Shown one piece after another: positions 24,496 through 32,847 of a stretch of 64,000 bases of DNA. Under the pieces are notes generated by a model, which had not been told where the DNA came from, did no database searches, and saw nothing but the letters and a program-made list of their open reading frames with translations. A program made the position numbers and the translations under genes. Position 1 is the first letter of the stretch, and each line of letters opens with the position of its first letter. The DNA is from an uncultured Eubacteriales bacterium (GTDB taxonomy: Bacteria > Bacillota > Clostridia > Christensenellales > Aristaeellaceae), in the NCBI GenBank assembly GCA_902785105.1, contig CACZXF010000001.1:1-64000 (forward strand). Direction: 5' to 3'.

Positions 24496-24925
24496 ATGAA
24501 ATACCGCGATCTTATACAGTTCGATCCCATCGAGTCATTCATTGAGCTCCTCAGCGCGGACAACCACAGCAAGGCGGAGGAGCTGGTCAGGAGCTACGTC
24601 ATGTCCGACAACATGGCAGAGCTGATCAGTGCGAAGATCCTGTCCCAGGTGCAATTGACCCATGTCGTGGACAAAAGGGCATCCTACTCGTCGGCAACTA
24701 CGGCACCGGTAAATTGCACTTGATGAGTGTGGTATCCTCCGTAGCCTCTGATGTCGATATGCTGGCGCTGGCACAGAACGAGCGTTTCCGTAAGGATGCT
24801 GTAGAGATCGCTGGCAAGTTTGAAGTGTTGCGCATTGAGATCGTCTCCACCACCATGAGCCCGCGCAATATCATCGTCCTGAATATCGAACAGGATCTGA
24901 AGCACTGGGGCATCGCTTCACACTT
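24496..24925 (+). pseudogene. Broken 5' fragment of a DUF6079 / BREX-type P-loop ATPase gene
   Basis: The frame from ATG 24496 reads MKYRDLIQFDPIESFIELLS, then AEELVRSYVMSDNMAELISA, which is how DUF6079 ATPases (PglY/BrxC-like, found with BREX defence) begin. Near 24672 a frameshift moves it into frame 3, where GILLVGNYGTGKLHLMSVVS follows; the Walker A Ser is changed to Leu. Homology continues with NERFRKDAVEIAGKFEVLRI and stops near 24925. The remaining 1,000 or more residues are absent. Confidence 0.6.
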
Positions 24926-25135
24926 TCGTATTGCGGCTCTTGCACTTCACTGTCTACGCTTTAATCCGGCCTCACGACCAAGGCTCCAAGGCTGTGTATC
25001 ATCTGCACGCTACGACTGACTTTGCCGGGTTCGGACTCTCACCGAACTGCATTACAAACGCTGAAATGGCGCCCCTCTCGTAAAAATTATAGCAAATGTT
25101 AATTTTATAGTCAACCATGTCTCATTATGAAGAAA
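24926..25135. other. Intergenic remainder of the scar region
   Basis: No open frame or structure that I can name. Its base composition is lower in GC than that of the flanking genes, and it follows two gene fragments, so it is probably leftover foreign DNA. Confidence 0.4.
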
Positions 25136-25170
25136 CCCACCCGCTCCCATTTTTCATCGGAGCGGGTGGG
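25136..25170 (-). terminator. Terminator of the CODH/ACS operon
   Basis: A 12-bp stem (CCCACCCGCTCC at 25136-25147 with GGAGCGGGTGGG at 25159-25170). T-rich sequence follows on both strands. Confidence 0.85.
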
Positions 25171-25195
25171 ATTTTTAGTTGTCATTTCTACCAAA

Positions 25196-27331
25196 TTACA
25201 TCAGGGGATCCATGCCCAGGACGGGATGGCCGACCTCGGTGAGGAAGTTGAGGAGCTCCTCGGGGTCCTCGGTACAAACGGTCTCATCAGCAATCATGCT
25301 GGTGAAGTCGTCGATGCCATAGAGTTCCTTGGCGGACTCGTTCAGGCGGTCGGCGATCTGCTCCTTCAGGGCCTTCGGCAGCCAGACGATGCGGGCCAAG
25401 CCGCCCTCGGCCTTGATGAACTTCTTGGAGGCGATGAAGTGCTTGCCGTGGCCCATGAAGCCGGGGGTCTGCACGCCGCCGCCGGTCATGGAGGCCAGCT
25501 CGGAGAAGCTCATGCCCATGGGGGTCATGCCGACGTGCTCGCGGTTGACGATGACCACACCGTTGGACAGGGGCTCGATGCCGCAGATGCACTCAAAGCA
25601 GCCGCAGGAGGTCATGGGGTCCTCCATGATGGAGTACAGGGTGACCTGCTCCAGCGCGCCGTGGGAGTACTTGTTGACGGCCTCGTTGACATCCTCATAG
25701 CGGCCGGTGCGCTCGTCGATCATGCGGCTCTTGGGCACGATCTGGCAGGGGCCGTTGGGGTCCAGCTCATTGGTGGCCTTGGCATCCAGCCAGGACACGG
25801 CGCCGCACAGGCCCAGGCGCTCGGGGGTGACGATGCAGACGTGGGACGGGGAGAACGCCTGGCACAGGATGCAGGTGTAGAACACGTCCACGGACTCGTC
25901 GGTCATGCTCTTGAGGCGCTCGTCGCGGACATCGAAGGTGTGGTTGGCCTCGGCGCGCAGCTCCTTGACCTTCTCGGGATCGGTGTAGATCTTCACCTGG
26001 CACTTGTCCACGACGGTGTCGTATTCGGACTTGATCTTGGCGTAGAGCACCTCGCCGATGTGGCGGGCGCGGAAGCCGGCGTCAAAGGAGGCGTTGGACA
26101 CGCGGATGCGGATCATGTCGCGCTGGCCGGTGTGCATGACGCCCTCGATGCAGTTGAGGAAGGAGTGGAACTTGCGCTCGAAAACGCCCTCGAAGTCGGT
26201 CTGCATGGACTTGCCGGCGACCTCGACGATATAGGCGATCGGGATCTTCGCGCCCACCGGGAAGGCGTCGAAATCGGGGCCCTCGACGGTGATGGAGTGA
26301 TCCTCGATCTCGTGGGCCTCGCGGGTGCGGACCAGCTCGACGCAGTCCACGCGGGAGCCGTCCATCTCGATGCGCATGTCCTTCTTGCGGATGATCTCGC
26401 CCTCGAAGGCGGAGGAGAAGGCCACAGGGATGTCGATGTTGGTGACCTTGATCTTGATGTCGCGGGCCTCCAGGGAGGTCTCGATCCAGTCCTTGGTGTT
26501 GGGGTAGATGATCAGGGACTTGGGCACCGGCCAGGTCATGTCGCGGTCCTCGTTGGTGATGACCGGGAAGCCCATCTTGATGGCGCCCGCGCCGCAGGCC
26601 ACGACGATGTCCGCCACGGGCTTGTAGGCGTTGACGAAGGCGAAGATGCGCTTGAAGGTGTACTCATGGAACGCGGCAGCGTCGCCGGGCTGGGTCGCGC
26701 CGAAGATGAAGGTGGCGCGGCAGACCAGGGAGATGACATGGCCCACGGCCCAGATGTCGGGACCGACGGCGACAGCGCGGACGTTGAAGCCGGTGGTCAT
26801 GCCGGCGGAGTGCACCTGGTCGATGATGCCGCCGATCATGAATACAAAGATGCCGCGGCTCTGATAGCCCTTCACGGTCTCAACCGCCTCTTCCACGGAG
26901 GGGGCGGGGCCGATCATGACCACGAAGCCGGGGATGTCGCGGGTGACCAGCGGAACGCCCAGCTCGCGCACCTCGGCGTCGGAGAAGTGGCCGTGGTACT
27001 GGGTGTTCTCGTAGGGGGTGGGCGTGCGGGCGTACTTGCAGGCCTCGATGACCTCAGCCGCCATGGCGGTGGCCACGCCGGAATCGAAGATGGAGGCGGT
27101 CTTGTTTTCGCGGGTCATCATCTTGCGGATCTCGCCAAGCGCGGTCTTCAGCTCGCCCAGGGTGGTGACTTTAATGCCCAGATAGGCATAGATACACGCC
27201 AGGAAATAGGCGGTGTCGGGCATCTGCATGGGGGCGTCCTCGCCCAGCTCGGCGATGACGGCGTTCAGCTCTTCCTCAGCCTTGAAGTACATTTCGTCAG
27301 AGCCACGGAATACGGTTTGAAACAGTCCCAT
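25196..27331 (-). CDS. acsB: Acetyl-CoA synthase, CODH/ACS beta subunit
   Basis: A 711-residue protein, full length (M. thermoacetica AcsB has 729). It joins CO, a methyl group from the corrinoid Fe-S protein and CoA at the nickel A-cluster. The A-cluster ligands are all there: Cys487, Cys490, Cys499 and Cys509 for the [4Fe-4S], and Cys576-Gly-Cys578 for the distal nickel. They match the known positions 506, 509, 518, 528, 595 and 597 with a constant offset of 19. It is third in the cooS-cooC-acsB run, 35 bases after cooC. The CFeSP genes acsC/acsD are not in the window. Confidence 0.97.
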   Translation of the reverse strand: MGLFQTVFRGSDEMYFKAEEELNAVIAELGEDAPMQMPDTAYFLACIYAYLGIKVTTLGELKTALGEIRKMMTRENKTASIFDSGVATAMAAEVIEACKYARTPTPYENTQYHGHFSDAEVRELGVPLVTRDIPGFVVMIGPAPSVEEAVETVKGYQSRGIFVFMIGGIIDQVHSAGMTTGFNVRAVAVGPDIWAVGHVISLVCRATFIFGATQPGDAAAFHEYTFKRIFAFVNAYKPVADIVVACGAGAIKMGFPVITNEDRDMTWPVPKSLIIYPNTKDWIETSLEARDIKIKVTNIDIPVAFSSAFEGEIIRKKDMRIEMDGSRVDCVELVRTREAHEIEDHSITVEGPDFDAFPVGAKIPIAYIVEVAGKSMQTDFEGVFERKFHSFLNCIEGVMHTGQRDMIRIRVSNASFDAGFRARHIGEVLYAKIKSEYDTVVDKCQVKIYTDPEKVKELRAEANHTFDVRDERLKSMTDESVDVFYTCILCQAFSPSHVCIVTPERLGLCGAVSWLDAKATNELDPNGPCQIVPKSRMIDERTGRYEDVNEAVNKYSHGALEQVTLYSIMEDPMTSCGCFECICGIEPLSNGVVIVNREHVGMTPMGMSFSELASMTGGGVQTPGFMGHGKHFIASKKFIKAEGGLARIVWLPKALKEQIADRLNESAKELYGIDDFTSMIADETVCTEDPEELLNFLTEVGHPVLGMDPLM

Positions 27332-27366
27332 GTATATCTATTCCTTTCATGATGTAGTCTTGAGGG

Positions 27367-28137
27367 TTAAGCTTTTTCTGAATCCATCTTTTCTTTTATG
27401 GCGCGAATTTCCGCGACGGTGTTGGCGCTGGTGTCGTAAGGGGAAATGCCCCGGCGGTCGGCGTCGATCACGTCGGAATCGTAGTGGATGAAGCCCAGCA
27501 GCGCGTCCCCGGGGATGCGGCTTTTTAAGAAGGCCTCATCCTGCTCGTTGCGCACCTTGTTGGCGACCACGCGGACGCGGGTGATGCCGATATCGGCGGC
27601 GAGCTGCTTGACCTTTTCGTAGGTCTGTATGCTGCGGGCTCCGGGTTCGATGACCACGATGAACTGGTCCATCATGCTGGCGGTGCCGCGGCCCAGGTGC
27701 TCCAAGCCGGCCTCCATGTCCATGATGACCACATCATCCTTGCGGAACACCAGCGACGACAGTATGGCCTTGAGCATCACATGCTCGGGACACACGCAGC
27801 CGCTGCCGCCGGTCTCCACCGTGCCCATCACCAGCAGCTTCACGCCGTTGATCTCCTTGGCGTAGGCGTCCGGGATGTCGCTGACCTGTGGATTCAGCTT
27901 GAAGAATTTGTTCAGGTTGTTCGCGCCGGTACGCTCCTCAACCAGCTTGCGCATCTTGGAAATGGGGACGATGGCGTTGACCTCTTCCTCGCTGAAGCCC
28001 AGGGCCAGACCCAGATTCGCGTCCGGGTCCACGTCCGCGGCCAGTACGGTGCGTCCTTCATCGGCATAGAGCCGCGCAAGTACGGAGGACAGGGTGGTCT
28101 TTCCGACACCTCCCTTTCCAGTGATGGCTACTTTCAT
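27367..28137 (-). CDS. cooC: CooC-type nickel-insertion ATPase for CODH/ACS
   Basis: A 256-residue MinD-like ATPase. The deviant Walker A GKGGVGKTT (residues 7-15) and GGSGCVCPEH, whose CxC pair binds nickel or zinc between CooC subunits, are diagnostic. It helps load nickel into the CODH C-cluster or the ACS A-cluster. It sits between cooS and acsB in the same direction. Confidence 0.95.
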   Translation of the reverse strand: MKVAITGKGGVGKTTLSSVLARLYADEGRTVLAADVDPDANLGLALGFSEEEVNAIVPISKMRKLVEERTGANNLNKFFKLNPQVSDIPDAYAKEINGVKLLVMGTVETGGSGCVCPEHVMLKAILSSLVFRKDDVVIMDMEAGLEHLGRGTASMMDQFIVVIEPGARSIQTYEKVKQLAADIGITRVRVVANKVRNEQDEAFLKSRIPGDALLGFIHYDSDVIDADRRGISPYDTSANTVAEIRAIKEKMDSEKA

Positions 28138-28212
28138 AAGTCGATTTATCTCCTCTATTTAGATGGGAAAAGGGGGTACCCTATTTACGGTGGCGCATGA
28201 ATTTGACTCGCA

Positions 28213-28243
28213 GGGGGCGGGCGGCGAAACGCCGCCCCTACAA
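28213..28243. repeat. Type A palindrome, right half, between cooS and cooC
   Basis: GGGGGCGGGCGGCGAAACG followed by CCGCCCCTACAAGG is the right half of the type A core. No outer arms are clear. Confidence 0.65.
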
Positions 28244-28307
28244 GGCTTGTGCTCCATTGGCGTGATGTACGAATGGATTCATGCGCGAACCGTTTTCCCG
28301 TGTTCTA

Positions 28308-30212
28308 TCAGATGTTGAGCTTGGTGCGCTTCTCCTCAATGACTTCCATCATGCGGTTGCACATCTTGTCCATATCCAGCTCGACCTCGAAGTGGGCGCC
28401 GACCCAATCCTCGACGTCATGCTGCAGCCACTGCTCCACGCCGGGGCCGCCCTTGGTGTAGGGGTTGACGCCCAGGAAGGTGGTGATGCCGGTGGAGACG
28501 ACGTAGTTGCCGATGGACACGGCCTTCTCGGACATGTACTCCGGCGCGCAGCCCACGACGGGCAGGTCGGAGATGTCGATCTCCTCGGTCCAGTCCTTGG
28601 CCAGGTCGGCCACCAGGACCATCATGCGGGAGATGTCCACGCAGGAGCCCATGTGCAGCACCGGGGGAATGTCCACCAGCTCACAGACGCGCTTGAGGCC
28701 CTCGCCGCAGAGATTCTTGGCTTCCTTGCTCAGCAGGCCGGACTTGGCGGCAGCCTGAGCGGAGCAGCCGGACACCACGCAGATGATGTCGTTGGCGATG
28801 AGCTTCTTCATCAGCTCGATGTGGGAATAGTCGGGGCGCACGCGGGGGTTGTTGCAGCCGACCAGGGCCACAGCGCCGCGCAGGACGCCGGAACGCACCG
28901 CGTCCACCAGGGGCTTCAGGGTGCCGATCTCATCCACATGGCTGTTGGTGACGCCGTCCAGGCACTTCTTGATGGCCTCGACGGAGTAGCCGACGGTGGC
29001 GTTGGTCTTGAGCTGAGGAATGTGAACCAGTTCCTTGTTGCGGTTCTGGAAGTTGCGGACGGCCATCTCCACGATCTTCTTCGCGTTCGCGCCGGCGTTC
29101 TCCTCATGGAACTCGATGTACTCGGAATCGGGCATCTGAGCGATGGGAGAGGTTGTGATGAACTTGGTGTGGAAGCACTTGGACAAGGGACCGAGGGCCG
29201 GGAAGATGCACTGCACGTCCACGACGATGGCTTCGCAGGCGCCGGTCAGCACGACGTTCTCCTGGCTCAGGAAGTTGCCGGCCATGGGGATGCCGTGGCG
29301 CATGGCGACCTCGTTGGCGGTACAGCAGACGCCGCAGACGTTAATGCCCTTCGCGCCCATTTCCTTGGCCAAAGCGACCATCTCGGGGTCCTGCGCGTAG
29401 AACACGACCATCTCAGACAGCGACGGATCGTGGCCGTGGACGACGATGTTGACCATGTCCTCTTCCATGACGCCCAGGTTGGCGTTGGTGTCCACGGGCT
29501 TGGGAGTGCCGAACAGCACGTCGGAGAGCTCGGTGCCCATCATGGAGCCGCCCCAGCCGTCGGACATGCCGGCGCGCAGGGACTGACGCACCAGCGCCTC
29601 AGCCTTGGAGGAACAGCCCATATGGGTCATATGCAGGGACTGGGAGACCTCGCGGTCGATGGCGCGGGGCTCGATCTCGGCGTCGTGCCACTTCTTCTGG
29701 CGCACTTCGGGGGCGCGCTTCAGGAAGCGCTGCACGCCAAAGGGCTTGCCGTACTCCAGCAGGCCGACCTCGGCGACCTCGTGGGCGATGTCATAGATAT
29801 CGCGGCCTTCGGTCTCGATGTCCCATTCCTTGGCGATCCTCTTGAGCTTCTCGGCGTCGGTGACCTTGTAGTCGCCGTCCTCGCGGGCCAGATACAGGGT
29901 ATGGGCGATGCTGCGGCCGTGGTCAGAGTGGGTGGCAGCGCCGCCGGCGGTGAACTTCAGATAGTTGCGGCCGACGATGCCGTCGCGGTCGCAGCCGCAG
30001 ATGCCGCGGGGGGCCTTGGGGGTGATGCGGCAGGGGCCCATGGTGCAGATGCGGCAGCAAATACCCTCCTCGCCGAACTTACAGTGGGGGGTCTGATTCT
30101 TGGCGCGCTGCTGCCAGGTGTCTGCGCCGACCTTCTGCGCGGTTTCGAGCAGCCGGTTGGTTGCGGCTTCCATCTCTTCAAGAGTGATGAAGGTGTTGGT
30201 GATCTCGCTCAA
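28308..30212 (-). CDS. cooS: Anaerobic Ni-Fe carbon monoxide dehydrogenase catalytic subunit
   Basis: A 634-residue CODH (CO + H2O to CO2 + 2e- + 2H+, or the reverse for acetogenesis). Cys44 and Cys52 fit the D-cluster; Cys53, Cys56, Cys61 and Cys72/74 fit the B-cluster. C-cluster ligands are seen as HGHDP, CGVCC, DVQCIF, VGCNN, SGCSA and MGSCVD. The start is TTG at 30212 behind GGGAGGAAG. The gene pairs with acsB downstream, so it may be the AcsA partner and not a stand-alone CooS. Confidence 0.96.
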   Translation of the reverse strand: MSEITNTFITLEEMEAATNRLLETAQKVGADTWQQRAKNQTPHCKFGEEGICCRICTMGPCRITPKAPRGICGCDRDGIVGRNYLKFTAGGAATHSDHGRSIAHTLYLAREDGDYKVTDAEKLKRIAKEWDIETEGRDIYDIAHEVAEVGLLEYGKPFGVQRFLKRAPEVRQKKWHDAEIEPRAIDREVSQSLHMTHMGCSSKAEALVRQSLRAGMSDGWGGSMMGTELSDVLFGTPKPVDTNANLGVMEEDMVNIVVHGHDPSLSEMVVFYAQDPEMVALAKEMGAKGINVCGVCCTANEVAMRHGIPMAGNFLSQENVVLTGACEAIVVDVQCIFPALGPLSKCFHTKFITTSPIAQMPDSEYIEFHEENAGANAKKIVEMAVRNFQNRNKELVHIPQLKTNATVGYSVEAIKKCLDGVTNSHVDEIGTLKPLVDAVRSGVLRGAVALVGCNNPRVRPDYSHIELMKKLIANDIICVVSGCSAQAAAKSGLLSKEAKNLCGEGLKRVCELVDIPPVLHMGSCVDISRMMVLVADLAKDWTEEIDISDLPVVGCAPEYMSEKAVSIGNYVVSTGITTFLGVNPYTKGGPGVEQWLQHDVEDWVGAHFEVELDMDKMCNRMMEVIEEKRTKLNI

Positions 30213-30441
30213 TTTAACTTCCTCCCAAATCGTATTTCTGTGAAACGCAAGCCTGTTTCAAAATGCCCGGAGGAAAGCTTCCGTCGGCACAGTCTTTGAA
30301 ACACACTGTAGGCGGTTTGCGGGGCGCTTTGGCCGTCGCCTGACAAGCCAAATCGACCCTCAAGGTATATATGTCCCCCATGGTGACATGATAAACCCTT
30401 TGAGCCGTCCCCTTTTACGCCGGGCAAACCTGCCCATGGCT
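30213..30441 (-). ncRNA. Long structured leader of cooS (candidate regulatory RNA)
   Basis: About 229 bases lie between the predicted start of transcription and the TTG. Pairings visible: GTTTCAAA (30255-30262) with TTTGAAAC (30295-30302), enclosing TGCC/GGCA and CGGA/TCCG (30264-30289). A second hairpin is ATGTC/GACAT near 30370-30390, and a GGGC/GCCC hairpin lies near the 5' end. I could not match it to cobalamin, NiCo, SAM, THF or Moco motifs by eye. Confidence 0.45.
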
Positions 30442-30447
30442 ACATAT

Positions 30448-30476
30448 ATTTTATCAAATGCTCACCACAAAGTCAA
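30448..30476 (-). promoter_or_regulatory. Promoter of the cooS-cooC-acsB operon
   Basis: On the minus strand, TTGACT, a 17-base spacer and TAAAAT (plus-strand 30448-30453). It lies 236 bases before the cooS start. Confidence 0.75.
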
Positions 30477-30562
30477 TATTCATATCCCCCCACGGGGCAT
30501 TTTTGTGTTAAAAGTAATCGCGTGCAGTAACCATTTTTTTGAAACAATTCCTATAAACCTTA

Positions 30563-30606
30563 CAAAAAGATACCCATCGCCGCTGGAGTTTGAGCGGGGA
30601 TGGGTA
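30563..30606 (-). terminator. Terminator after the MMPL gene
   Basis: On the minus strand, TACCCATCCCCGCT pairs imperfectly with AGCGGCGATGGGTA, followed by TCTTTTTG. An extra GGGGGA/TCCCCC hairpin lies between this and the stop. Confidence 0.8.
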
Positions 30607-30648
30607 AATATTGGTGTTTGCCGGGGGAAGCGGTCTCCCCCACTTTTT

Positions 30649-32721
30649 TCACTGCTTCGCGCACTGCTTCATTCCAATCGTCGTATAGCAAATCACCTTG
30701 TCGAACACCAGCAACATGGCCGGCAGGAGCACGATGACCACGGCCATGGAGATGAGCGCGCCGCGGGCCAGGAGGATGACGATGGCCTTGATCATATCCA
30801 CATTGGAATAGACGGCCACGCCGACGGTGGCGGCGAAGAGGCTCAGGCCGGAGGTGATGATGGAGACGATGGAGGCGCGGTGGGCGGCGGAGACGGCGGC
30901 GTGCTTTTCCTTGCCGCTCATGCGCTGTCTGACGTAGTGGTTGGTCATCAGTATGGCGTAGTCCACGGTCGCGCCGAGCTGTATGGTGCCCACCACCACG
31001 GGGGCCACGAAGGGCTGCTGGACGCCGGTGTAGTAGGACCAGGCCATGTTGATGAATATGGCGAACTCGATGACCGTCACCAGTATGACCGGGAGGGTCA
31101 ACGACTTGAACACCAGCATGACGATGACGAATATGGCCAGCACGGAGACGGTGTTGACCTTCACCAGGTCCACGTTGGTCACGTCCTCCAGATCCTTCAT
31201 CAGCGGAGCCTCGCCGATGACCATGGCAGTCTCGTCGTACTTCTTGACGATATCCTGTATGGCCGCGATCTGGGCGTTGACCTCGGGGGTGGCAGAGGAA
31301 TAGTCCGAGCAGACCATCATCAGCTCCCGGGTGTCCGTGCGGAGTTTTGAGGTCAGGCGTGAGGGGATCATGTCCTCGGGGATCATGTCGCCGCCGAGGC
31401 TGGAGAGGCCCAGCGCCCACTGAACGCCGTCCACGTCCTCGATCTCCTCCAGCATGTGGGTCTTGTCCTTCCCGGGGATCTGGCTGTTCACCATGAGGAC
31501 GTGGATGTTGCTCATGTTGAACTCCTCGGACAGCTTCTTGTTGGAGATGGCGCTGTCCAGGGTGTCCGGCAGGCCCTTGTCGATGTTGTAATAGAGGTGG
31601 ACGGCGTTGTTGCCCATGTAGGCGGGGACGATGACGATCAGGAAGATAATGATCCATATCACCTGCTTTTTGATGACAAAATCGGAGAACTTGTTCATAC
31701 TGGGCAGCAGAGGCCTGTGGGTGGTCTTTTCGATAAGGCCCTCAAAGGTCAGTATCATGGCGGGCAGGAAGGTGACGCAGCACAGCACGCCGATGATGAC
31801 GCCCTTGATCATGACCACGCCCAGGTCGCGGCCCAGGGCGAAGGTCATGAAGATCAGCGCCGCGAAGCCCGCGATGGTGGTGACGGAGGAGCCGATGACG
31901 GAGACGAAGGTCTCGGAGATGGCCACGCCCATGGCCTCGTTGCGGTCCTCGTGGTCCTGCTTGGCGACCTCGTAGCTGTGGAGCAGGAAGATGGAATAGT
32001 CCATGGTCACGCCCAACTGCAGGACTGCCACCAGCGCCTGGGTGATATAGGAAATCTCGCCCAGAAACACATTGGTGCCCATGTTGTAGACGATGGCGAC
32101 ACCGATGCTGGACAGGAAGATGAAGGGCACCACGTAAGACGTGGTGGTCAGCAGCAGCACGATCAGCGACAGTATGGACGCGATGACCACATAAACCGGC
32201 ATCTCCGCCATGGCCAGGTTCTTGATGTCTGTGACGACGCCAGCCATGCCGCTGATGAAGCACTCCTTTGAGACGATGGAGCGCATCTCGGCCACGGCCT
32301 GCATGGTGTCCTCTGACGATGTGGTGCCGTCGAAGAGGCAGATCATCATGGTGGCGTCGTCGTGGAAGAAGATATCGCGGATGCGCTTGGGCAGCATGGC
32401 GTCGGGCACCTCAATGCCCAGGGCGTCGTCATACCAGAGCACCTCGTGGACGTGCTCCACGGCCTCCAGCTTCTTCTCCAGCTCGGCCACATCCCGCTTC
32501 TTCATGCCCTCCACGATCACCATGGAGAACGCGCCGGAATGGAAATCCTCCACCATCACGTCCTGGCCGTAGACGGTCTCCAGGCTCTTGGGCAGGTAGC
32601 TCAGCACGTCGTAATTGACCTTGGTTTTCAGATAGCCGAAGCCCGAGGGGATCAGCAGCGCCACGGCCAGAATGATCACCAGCACCCGGTACTTGGCGAT
32701 GAACTTTCCGATCAGTTTCAA
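30649..32721 (-). CDS. MMPL-family RND transporter
   Basis: A 690-residue, roughly 12-helix transporter with two repeats, each of one helix, a large external loop and five helices (first about residues 15-365, second about 370-685). The conserved proton-relay segments LGVTMDYSIFLLHSYEV and LGATVDYAILMTNHYV carry the paired Asp-Tyr. MMPL proteins export lipids, glycolipids or drugs. It lies 126 bases after a giant secreted heptad-repeat protein gene and probably works with it at the envelope. Confidence 0.92.
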   Translation of the reverse strand: MKLIGKFIAKYRVLVIILAVALLIPSGFGYLKTKVNYDVLSYLPKSLETVYGQDVMVEDFHSGAFSMVIVEGMKKRDVAELEKKLEAVEHVHEVLWYDDALGIEVPDAMLPKRIRDIFFHDDATMMICLFDGTTSSEDTMQAVAEMRSIVSKECFISGMAGVVTDIKNLAMAEMPVYVVIASILSLIVLLLTTTSYVVPFIFLSSIGVAIVYNMGTNVFLGEISYITQALVAVLQLGVTMDYSIFLLHSYEVAKQDHEDRNEAMGVAISETFVSVIGSSVTTIAGFAALIFMTFALGRDLGVVMIKGVIIGVLCCVTFLPAMILTFEGLIEKTTHRPLLPSMNKFSDFVIKKQVIWIIIFLIVIVPAYMGNNAVHLYYNIDKGLPDTLDSAISNKKLSEEFNMSNIHVLMVNSQIPGKDKTHMLEEIEDVDGVQWALGLSSLGGDMIPEDMIPSRLTSKLRTDTRELMMVCSDYSSATPEVNAQIAAIQDIVKKYDETAMVIGEAPLMKDLEDVTNVDLVKVNTVSVLAIFVIVMLVFKSLTLPVILVTVIEFAIFINMAWSYYTGVQQPFVAPVVVGTIQLGATVDYAILMTNHYVRQRMSGKEKHAAVSAAHRASIVSIITSGLSLFAATVGVAVYSNVDMIKAIVILLARGALISMAVVIVLLPAMLLVFDKVICYTTIGMKQCAKQ

Positions 32722-32847
32722 GTGAATGGCCTCCAGTGGGTTTGTTCATGGATTTATCTGAAGGCAATAGCCTTCCTAAAAATGGATTTGTTTTTTTAGT
32801 GAGATTTCACCGAAGGGAGCGGGATGACTTCCCGCTCCCCCACTATT

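Noticed and set aside
24496..25019. Complete BREX or other active defence system
   Set aside because: Only the first part of one gene remains, with a frameshift and altered Walker A; no methylase, Lon-like or PglZ gene is nearby.
25127..27352. 741-codon open frame on the plus strand across acsB
   Set aside because: It is antisense to a certain gene, its product is low-complexity (Gly/His/Asp/Leu-rich), and it has no domain. GC-rich genes create such frames.
28281..30299. 672-codon open frame on the plus strand across cooS
   Set aside because: Antisense shadow of cooS with the same biased composition and no ribosome site.
30213..30441. Cobalamin or NiCo riboswitch before cooS
   Set aside because: I could not find the conserved boxes of either class, so I left it as an unassigned structured leader.
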